From Pseudooceanicola batsensis HTCC2597 (lineage in GTDB: Bacteria > Pseudomonadota > Alphaproteobacteria > Rhodobacterales > Rhodobacteraceae): DNA of 64,000 bases. Positions 58,210-64,000 of the stretch are shown here, piece after piece. Where the stretch lies: positions 1,413,856 through 1,477,855 of the forward strand of contig NZ_CH724131.1 in assembly GCF_000152725.1 (NCBI RefSeq), given 5' to 3'. Every line of letters begins with the position of its first letter. Position 1 is the stretch's first letter. The position numbers and the translations under genes were made by a program. The notes below the pieces were generated by a model. It did no database searches. It had not been told where the DNA came from and saw nothing but the letters and a program-made list of their open reading frames with translations.

Positions 58210-58822
58210 CCGCCTTCCGGCCCAGCAGCACCGTCGCGCCGTCGCAGCCGGGATCGGCGCGCACGAACCGGGCTATGCGGATCCCCTGCCCGGCCAGGAT
58301 TTCGCCGTACTCGGCCTCGGACAGGCTCGCATGGTAGACCGGATCGTCCCCGACCCGGCCCGCGACCTCCCCCGCCTCGGGCCCCACGGTCAGCATCAAG
58401 GCACCGCCGGGACGCAAATGGGCGGCGATTGCCGGCAGGGCCTCGCGCTGCTCCTTTGCCGTCAGGTGGAAAAAGCTGTGCCAGCCGAGGATCCCGTCGA
58501 AGGTCTCGCCCAGGTCGAGGCCCCGCATGTCACCCTCGATCCAGCGGCAGGCCGGCCACCGGCGCCGCGCGAGGGCGAGCATCGCCGGGGCGATGTCCAG
58601 GCCGGTGACCGCGAAACCCGCGCCGATCAGCCAGGCCGCGACCGGCTCTCCCGCGCCGCATCCCAGATCCAGTACCGGTGCGCCGGCGGGCAGACCCTCG
58701 GTGAACTCGGAGAGCCAGGCGCTCTCGATCCCCGTCCGCAAGCGCTCGGCATCGAACCGGGCCGCGTTGCGCTCGTAGATCTCCCGCGTGCGCCGCGCGA
58801 GAGGCGCGAGGTCGCGGGTCAT
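58193..58822 (-). CDS. Class I SAM-dependent methyltransferase
   Basis: A 209-residue methyltransferase with motif I VLDLGCGAGEPVAAWL, GLDIAPAMLALARRRWP, and a later GDMRGLDLGETFDGILGWHSFFHL. It resembles small-molecule methyltransferases; the substrate is unknown. The ATG overlaps the trkH stop in ATGA, so it is probably co-transcribed with trkH. Confidence 0.87.
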   Translation of the reverse strand: MTRDLAPLARRTREIYERNAARFDAERLRTGIESAWLSEFTEGLPAGAPVLDLGCGAGEPVAAWLIGAGFAVTGLDIAPAMLALARRRWPACRWIEGDMRGLDLGETFDGILGWHSFFHLTAKEQREALPAIAAHLRPGGALMLTVGPEAGEVAGRVGDDPVYHASLSEAEYGEILAGQGIRIARFVRADPGCDGATVLLGRKAAIPSS

Positions 58823-60303
58823 GCCCGCCAGAACTGCACGGTCAGCATGGCGTAGACCGCCAGCAGTTCGAGCCGCCCGCAGAGCATGCCGATGCTCAGC
58901 ATCCACTTGGCGGTGTCGTTGAGCGGGCCGTAGTTTCCCGCAGGCCCGATGATCTCGCCCAGACCGGGACCGATATTCGCGATGGCCGCCGCCGCCCCGC
59001 TGATCGAGGTGGTGAAGTCGAGCCCCGTCAGAGCCAGCCCGACCGCCAGCAGCCCCACGGAGACCACGAAGAAGACGAAGAAGGACATGACCGAGCTCAT
59101 CACGTCGCCCGAGATCGGCCGCCCGTCGAACTTGGGAGAAAAGCGTCCGTGCGGCAGGTGCACCCGCTTGATCTGCGTGCGGATCGCGGCAAAGAGGATC
59201 TGGTAGCGGAAGATCTTGACCGAACACGAGGTCGATCCCGCACAGCCGCCCACCAGCCCCACGAAGAAGAATATGGTGATCAGGAAGGACCCCCAGCCCA
59301 TGTAGTTGGCCGACGCGTAGCCGGTACCCGACATGATCGAGGTGATGTTGAACAGCGCCTCGCGCAGGGAGGTTTCCCAGTGCCGCGGAAAGATGTGCAG
59401 CAGCCCGAGGAACGTGACCCCGACGAAGACCAGGATGGTCAGCATGAAGGCCCGCACCTGGCTGTCCTTGAAAAGCGCGGTGCGGTTGCCGTTGAGCAGC
59501 TGGACGTAGCGGACGAATGGCAGCGCCGCGAGGATCATGAAGACCGAGGCGGCATATTCCATCGGTCCGGCATAGGCCCCGAACGAGGCGTCGCGCGTGG
59601 AAAAGCCGCCGGTCGAGACCGTGGTCAGCGCATGGACCGTGGCGTCGAATGCCCCCATCCCGAGGAACAGGTAGGTGAAGGCGCAGACCACGGTCAGCGC
59701 CACGTAGACCACCGATATCTGCGCGGCGATCGTCGTGGCGCGGGGCAGGATCTTTCCCATGGTGTCGAAGGCCTCGGACCGGAAGATCTGCATCCCGCCG
59801 ACCCTGAGTTCCGGCAGGAAGACCATGGCCACGACGATGATGCCGACCCCGCCCAGCCATTGCAGGATGCCGCGCCAGAGCAGCAGCCCGCGCGCCATCG
59901 TGTCGAGCCCCGAGAACACGGTCGCCCCGGTCGTCGTCAGCCCGGACATCGCTTCGAAGAAGGCGTCGGTAAAGCTGGCCTGGGTCTCGCCCAGCATGAA
60001 GGGCAGCGCCCCGAAAAGCGGCAGCGCCGCCCAGACCCCGGTGGTCAGCAGAAAGGTCTGCTGCAGGGTCAGCCCCTCCTGCGTGCCGTTCTGGCAGGCC
60101 AGCGCCGTCAGGCCGCCGATGGCGAAGGTCAGCACGGCGCTTTCCGCGAAGGCCGGCCAGTGGCCGCGGCCCTCGGCGATGTCCACCGCAAGCGGGATGA
60201 GCATGGTCAGGCCCAGACAGGCCACCAGCAGGCCGATCACGTAGCCGACCGGGCGCAGATCGATGCCGTCGCGATGTCTGGCGCGGGGGGCGAGCGTGCT
60301 CAA
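58819..60303 (-). CDS. trkH: Trk/Ktr-type potassium uptake protein TrkH
   Basis: TrkH forms the K+ channel of the Trk system with the regulatory NAD-binding TrkA (not in the window). The 494-residue membrane protein has four pseudo-repeats of helix-pore-helix; filter regions are visible as MSGLTTTGATVFSGLD, TTVSTGGFSTRDASFG, GGCAGSTSCSVKIFRY and ANIGPGLGEIIGPAGNY. Length is normal. It follows ureG after about 100 bases with repeat copy D. Confidence 0.93.
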   Translation of the reverse strand: MSTLAPRARHRDGIDLRPVGYVIGLLVACLGLTMLIPLAVDIAEGRGHWPAFAESAVLTFAIGGLTALACQNGTQEGLTLQQTFLLTTGVWAALPLFGALPFMLGETQASFTDAFFEAMSGLTTTGATVFSGLDTMARGLLLWRGILQWLGGVGIIVVAMVFLPELRVGGMQIFRSEAFDTMGKILPRATTIAAQISVVYVALTVVCAFTYLFLGMGAFDATVHALTTVSTGGFSTRDASFGAYAGPMEYAASVFMILAALPFVRYVQLLNGNRTALFKDSQVRAFMLTILVFVGVTFLGLLHIFPRHWETSLREALFNITSIMSGTGYASANYMGWGSFLITIFFFVGLVGGCAGSTSCSVKIFRYQILFAAIRTQIKRVHLPHGRFSPKFDGRPISGDVMSSVMSFFVFFVVSVGLLAVGLALTGLDFTTSISGAAAAIANIGPGLGEIIGPAGNYGPLNDTAKWMLSIGMLCGRLELLAVYAMLTVQFWRA

Positions 60304-60351
60304 GCCGTGTCAGCCCGGATTGGGGCCTCCTGCGAGGCGGTTGAGGTCGGA

Positions 60352-60404
60352 CCGGGGGCTGTCTGCCCCCGGACCCCCGAGGATATTTGCATCAAGAAGA
60401 AATG
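60352..60404 (+). repeat. Dispersed GC-hairpin/ATATTT repeat, copy D
   Basis: A CCGGGGGC-TGTCT-GCCCCCGG hairpin (60352-60372) is followed by ACCCCCGAGGATATTTGC and ATCAAGAAGAAATG. It ends at the ureG stop, on the opposite strand to ureG, between ureG and trkH. Confidence 0.6.
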
Positions 60405-61043
60405 TCAGGTGGTTTCTGCGACGGCGCCTATCCCGAGGCCGCCGATCCCGGCGAGCAGGTCGAGCACCCTGTCGAGCCCCTGCCCCCTCTTGAGGTCGGT
60501 AAAGACGAAGGGACGCGGGCCGCGCTGCGCGGCGGCGTCGCGCTCCATCACCGCGAGATCGGCGCCGACATGGGGCGCGAGATCGATCTTGTTGATCACC
60601 AGAACGTCCGACCGGGTGATCGCGGGCCCGCCCTTGCGGGGGATCTCCTCGCCCGCGGCGACGTCGATCACGTAGATCGTCATGTCCACGAGTTCGGGCG
60701 AGAAGGTCGCGGAAAGGTTGTCGCCGCCCGATTCGACGAGGATCAGATCGAGATCGGGGAAGGCCCGGTTGAGATCCGCGATGGCGGCGAGGTTGATCGA
60801 GGCATCCTCGCGGATGGCGGTATGCGGGCAACCCCCGGTTTCCACGCCGCGAATCCGGTCCGAGGGCAGCGCCTGCATGCGGACCAGCGCCTCGGCGTCT
60901 TCCTGCGTGTAGATGTCGTTGGTGACGACGGCGAGCGACAGCCGGTCGCGCAGCGCCCGGCAAATGGCGGCGGTCAGGGTCGTCTTGCCGGCGCCGACCG
61001 GGCCGCCGAGACCGACGCGAAGGGGACCGTGGGGGGAAGGCAT
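60405..61043 (-). CDS. ureG: Urease accessory GTPase UreG
   Basis: UreG is the SIMIBI-class GTPase that powers nickel insertion into urease with UreE, UreF and UreD. The 212-residue protein has the P-loop [19 protein letters not shown], the metal motif GGCPHTAI (Cys-Pro-His), [17 protein letters not shown] and the guanine motif VINKIDLAP. An AGGAG site precedes the ATG at 61043. Confidence 0.97.
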   Translation of the reverse strand: MPSPHGPLRVGLGGPVGAGKTTLTAAICRALRDRLSLAVVTNDIYTQEDAEALVRMQALPSDRIRGVETGGCPHTAIREDASINLAAIADLNRAFPDLDLILVESGGDNLSATFSPELVDMTIYVIDVAAGEEIPRKGGPAITRSDVLVINKIDLAPHVGADLAVMERDAAAQRGPRPFVFTDLKRGQGLDRVLDLLAGIGGLGIGAVAETT

Positions 61044-61114
61044 GCGCTTGCTCCTGCTCTGGGGACCGGGGGAATGTGACGGCATTCGGACGACCGTGGC
61101 AAGTACCGGCGCCT

Positions 61115-61762
61115 TCAGCTCTGGAAGAGACGCGTCGGCAGGGTTTCGTGCGCCATCGACGCCAGGTCGACCCGTAGCGCCGCACTGCCGATCCGGTCGG
61201 TATCGCCGGGTTCGGCGCGTTCGGCCATCCCGCGGATCAGCGGCGCAAGGCCGAGCGTGATGCGCTGCCCGTCGGTCTGCCCGAGCGGCACCAGCCGCAC
61301 CGCGGCCGAGACGAGGTTGGCGACGAAGGCCTGCAGGAAGAGCGAGAGCACCAGCGGCAGGGGCGCCCCGGCCAGCCGGGCGGCGCGCCCGAAGGCGACA
61401 GGATAGGGCGCGTCGGGAAGGTCGAAATGGTGCAACTCCCGGACCGCGCGGGCGAAGGCGGCCCCCATGCCCCGGGTCTCGGCCAGCCGCTCGGCGCCGG
61501 GCGACAGGGCGCAGGCCAGTTCGGCGAGCGCGGCGAGGTCCGCCGGGCCGGTGCTGCGCCAGGCGGCGGCGACAAGGACGGCATCGGAGCGGCCGGACCC
61601 GTGTTCCAGCGCCGTCGCGATCCAGTCCTGCGCGCTCTCCCTGTCGCGGATGTCTCCCTGCGCCATTGCCGCCTCGATCCCATGGGACCAGGCGAAGGCG
61701 CCGACCGGGAAGGCAGGGCTGAGCCACTGATGCAGCAGGAGCACGGGATCAGGGGGCGTCAT
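61115..61762 (-). CDS. ureF: Urease accessory protein UreF
   Basis: UreF is the helical scaffold that controls UreG GTPase and fidelity in nickel delivery. The 215-residue form begins [32 protein letters not shown] (split by me here), the family N terminus; alternatives are ATG at 61792 and 61819. The segment HEALPTRLF-type C terminus ([12 protein letters not shown]) is present and important for UreF contacts. The gene overlaps ureE by 14 bases with this start. Confidence 0.93.
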   Translation of the reverse strand: MTPPDPVLLLHQWLSPAFPVGAFAWSHGIEAAMAQGDIRDRESAQDWIATALEHGSGRSDAVLVAAAWRSTGPADLAALAELACALSPGAERLAETRGMGAAFARAVRELHHFDLPDAPYPVAFGRAARLAGAPLPLVLSLFLQAFVANLVSAAVRLVPLGQTDGQRITLGLAPLIRGMAERAEPGDTDRIGSAALRVDLASMAHETLPTRLFQS

Positions 61763-62279
61763 CGGCGGTACCCGCGACATTCCGGCCGTCATGGCCGTTG
61801 CCCCCGTGGACATGACCATGGCCGTGATCGTGTCCGTGCGTGCGCCCGAACCCGTAGGCGCCGCCTTCGGGCGTGAAGGGCTCCGTCACCTCGGAGAGGC
61901 GGGCCCCCAGCCGCGCAAGCATGTCGGCCATCACCCTGTCGCGCTGGATCAGCAGGCGGTCAGCTTCGATCTGGCAGGGCGTGTGGCGGTTGCCGATATG
62001 CCAGGCGAGACGGATGAGATCGGGGCCGCGGACTTCCTGCAGCGCCTCTTCGGCGGCGATGACCTCGATCAGGGTCTCATCGCCGAGAACGAAACAGTCC
62101 CCCTCATCGAGGGAGATCGTTTCCGGAAGATCGACGAGGAACGTCCGGTCGCCGAGGGTTCGCAGCACCTTGCGGCGCAGAAACCTCCCCTCGTAATCGA
62201 GACGGACCCGGTCGGTCGCCTCCCTGTCGCTCCGCGCAAAGGCGCGCAGCACCGTCGTGGCCGTCGCGGAGGGGGTCAT
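61749..62279 (-). CDS. ureE: Urease accessory nickel-binding protein UreE
   Basis: UreE delivers nickel to urease. The 176-residue protein has the N-terminal beta domain (RLDYEGRFLRRKVLRTLGDRTFLVDLPET, split) and the metal-binding C-terminal domain with HIGNRHTPCQIE. The C terminus is His-rich (HGHDHGHGHVHGGNGHDG), giving extra nickel-storage sites. The ATG at 62279 fits the family; the open frame upstream belongs to antisense of DUF1127 gene region. Confidence 0.96.
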   Translation of the reverse strand: MTPSATATTVLRAFARSDREATDRVRLDYEGRFLRRKVLRTLGDRTFLVDLPETISLDEGDCFVLGDETLIEVIAAEEALQEVRGPDLIRLAWHIGNRHTPCQIEADRLLIQRDRVMADMLARLGARLSEVTEPFTPEGGAYGFGRTHGHDHGHGHVHGGNGHDGRNVAGTADDAP

Positions 62280-62313
62280 GCGACCGCCCTTCCGCGTACG
62301 GGCCGCGCCGGGA

Positions 62314-62535
62314 TCAGACGTAGAAGAGATCCCGGAAGACGTAGGCCGGAATGCCGTCGCGGGTGATGCCCAGCCGGGCCAGTTCCGCATCCGATTTGGC
62401 CATCAGCGCCTGAACCTGGTCGGTGCGCGAACGGCGTTCCATATAGGCTGTCATGCTGCGGCCGATGGCACCGAACATGCTCGAAAGGCTGCTGCGGAAA
62501 CCTGTGTCCGCGATATGTGTCGTAACGTTTGCCAT
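62314..62535 (-). CDS. DUF1127 small protein inside the urease operon
   Basis: A 73-residue protein with the DUF1127 motif near its C terminus (DAELARLGITRDGIPAYVFRDLFY). DUF1127 proteins in alphaproteobacteria include regulators of RNA turnover and phosphate or stress responses; some bind RNA. Here it lies between ureC and ureE on the same strand. Its presence may tie urease to a stress response or it may be neutral. Confidence 0.85.
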   Translation of the reverse strand: MANVTTHIADTGFRSSLSSMFGAIGRSMTAYMERRSRTDQVQALMAKSDAELARLGITRDGIPAYVFRDLFYV

Positions 62536-62695
62536 TGGAAACCTCGATCATTGTGCGTTTCGGTTTCCTCCCTTGGCAGCAAGATAGGTCAGCAGGCGCG
62601 ACCTTACCACGCTCATTCCGGCAACTCCGCCATGCGAATGCTGCAACGCGGCGAGACTGTGGCGCTGAGGGGTGGGCGACGGCCGAAGTCATCCT

Positions 62696-64000
62696 TCAGA
62701 ACATGAAATAGCGTTGTGCCATCGGCAGAACCTCGGCCGGTTCGCAGGTTAGCAACTCGCCATCCGCGCGCACCTCGTAGGTTTCGGGATGCACCTCGAT
62801 CTGCGGTGTCGCGTCGTTCAGCTTGAGATCCTTCTTGCCGATACTGCGCGTATTGAGAACCGCCACCGTCTCCTTGGCGAGGCCGAGCGTATCGCGGACG
62901 CCCTCGGCCTGTGCCGCTGCGGAAACGAAGATGACGGCGGACTTCTCGACCGATCGGCCGAAGGCGCCGAACATGGGCCGGCTGTAGACCGGCTGCGGCG
63001 TGGGGATCGAGGCGTTGGGATCCCCCATCTGCGCCGCCGCGATCGTGCCGCCGATCAGCACCATCTCGGGCTTGACCCCGAAGAAGGCGGGTGTCCAGAG
63101 GACGAGGTCGGCGCGCTTGCCCTCCTCGACCGACCCGATCTCGTGCCCGATGCCATGGGCGATGGCCGGGTTGATCGTGTATTTCGCCACGTAGCGCCGG
63201 ACGCGGGCATTGTCGTTTTCACCCGTCTCTTCGGGCAACCGGCCGCGCTGCTTCTTCATCTTGTCGGCGGTCTGCCAGGTGCGGATGATCACCTCGCCCA
63301 CCCGGCCCATGGCCTGGCTGTCCGATGCGATGATCGAAAAGGCGCCCATGTCGTGCAGGATGTCCTCGGCCGCGATGGTCTCGCGCCGGATACGGCTTTC
63401 GGCGAAGGCCACATCCTCGGGGATCGACTTGTCGAGGTGATGGCAGACCATGAGCATGTCGAGATGTTCGTCCAGCGTGTTGACCGTGAAGGGGCGGGTC
63501 GGGTTGGTCGAGGACGGCAGGACATGCTCTTCGCCGCAGATCCTGATGATGTCGGGCGCGTGGCCGCCCCCTGCCCCTTCGGTGTGGAAGGCGTGGATGG
63601 TGCGACCCTTCATCGCCTTCACCGTGTTCTCGACGAAACCGGATTCGTTCAACGTGTCGGTGTGGATCATCACCTGGACGTCATAGTCGTCCGCGACCGA
63701 GAGGCAGCAGTCGATGGCGCCGGGCGTCGTCCCCCAGTCTTCGTGCAATTTCAACGAACAGGCGCCCCACTTGACCTGTTCCACCAGCGCGTCGGGAAGC
63801 GAGGCATTGCCCTTGCCCGCGAAGGCCAGGTTCATCGGGAAGGCATCCGCCGCCTGCAGCATCCGGCCGATATGCCACGGCCCCGGCGTGCAGGTGGTGG
63901 CCAGCGTCCCGTGCGCCGGGCCGGTGCCACCGCCGAGCATGGTGGTCAGGCCGGAATGCAGCGCGTCCTCGATCTGCTGCGGACAGATGAAGTGGATGTG
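62696..64000 (-). CDS. ureC: Urease alpha subunit (C-terminal part)
   Basis: UreC holds the dinickel centre that hydrolyses urea to ammonia and carbamate. The window cuts the 5' end; the frame is open to base 64000. The visible 434 residues include the end of the nickel-site [14 protein letters not shown], the carbamylated Lys in [15 protein letters not shown], the His ligands in [10 protein letters not shown] and [14 protein letters not shown], and the flap with Cys in [18 protein letters not shown]. The C terminus MAQRYFMF is normal. ureA, ureB and ureD probably lie beyond the window. Confidence 0.97.
   Translation of the reverse strand, partial: HIHFICPQQIEDALHSGLTTMLGGGTGPAHGTLATTCTPGPWHIGRMLQAADAFPMNLAFAGKGNASLPDALVEQVKWGACSLKLHEDWGTTPGAIDCCLSVADDYDVQVMIHTDTLNESGFVENTVKAMKGRTIHAFHTEGAGGGHAPDIIRICGEEHVLPSSTNPTRPFTVNTLDEHLDMLMVCHHLDKSIPEDVAFAESRIRRETIAAEDILHDMGAFSIIASDSQAMGRVGEVIIRTWQTADKMKKQRGRLPEETGENDNARVRRYVAKYTINPAIAHGIGHEIGSVEEGKRADLVLWTPAFFGVKPEMVLIGGTIAAAQMGDPNASIPTPQPVYSRPMFGAFGRSVEKSAVIFVSAAAQAEGVRDTLGLAKETVAVLNTRSIGKKDLKLNDATPQIEVHPETYEVRADGELLTCEPAEVLPMAQRYFMF

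Overview
The window looks like chromosome of a high-GC marine or soil alphaproteobacterium, most likely a member of the Rhodobacterales (Rhodobacter/Roseobacter/Paracoccus type). The signs are an fdsGBACD formate dehydrogenase operon, an Irr-type iron box at bfr/bfd, an FNR-type box before the aa3 oxidase gene ctaD, a TAXI-TRAP transporter, glyQ/glyS separated by small membrane-protein genes, and a dispersed GC-hairpin repeat with an ATATTT core that resembles intergenic repeats of this order. The genus cannot be fixed from the sequence alone.

Layout. Bases 1 to about 4061 are the end of an integrated, probably conjugative element of visibly lower GC: the tail of a TraG/VirD4 coupling protein, small unknown genes, and a large serine recombinase that sits against the 3' end of tRNA-Arg(CCG). 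The recombinase frame has no stop before the tRNA and runs on into host DNA. Host DNA follows: an O-methyltransferase, a LysR regulator and the fds operon (6395-12469), bfr/bfd with an Irr-like box, a flavin monooxygenase, and a minus-strand operon of GntR regulator, ABC importer, FAD oxidoreductase and acetoacetyl-CoA synthetase (15798-22470).

The most interesting part is 23915-32782. An ACAD10/11-like acyl-CoA dehydrogenase, a VOC protein, an enoyl-CoA hydratase, an ACAD10/11-type APH kinase, a TAXI-TRAP importer and a TetR regulator lie together. Three promoters in this block carry the same inverted repeat, CTGAC-N4-GTCAG, just after the -10 element. The kinase/ACAD pairing is the one known from 4-hydroxyacyl-CoA breakdown (bacterial levulinate lva pathway, mammalian ACAD10/11). 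I infer an inducible import and catabolic system for a 4-hydroxy acid or a relative.

After a short AT-richer islet beside tRNA-Phe (33011-34022, with a HEPN-like gene) come mostly core genes: ctaD, yqeY-like, carA, a family 2 glycosyltransferase, a GntR/pyrimidine nucleotidase divergent pair, a UbiH-family hydroxylase, two overlapping Lrp genes facing ilvC across a perfect palindrome, folP/folB, a cell wall hydrolase, a pyruvate phosphate dikinase homologue with a divergent ATP-grasp domain, the glyQ to glyS operon, a trypsin-fold protein that has lost its catalytic triad, trkH, and the ureG/F/E and ureC end of a urease operon cut by the window edge.
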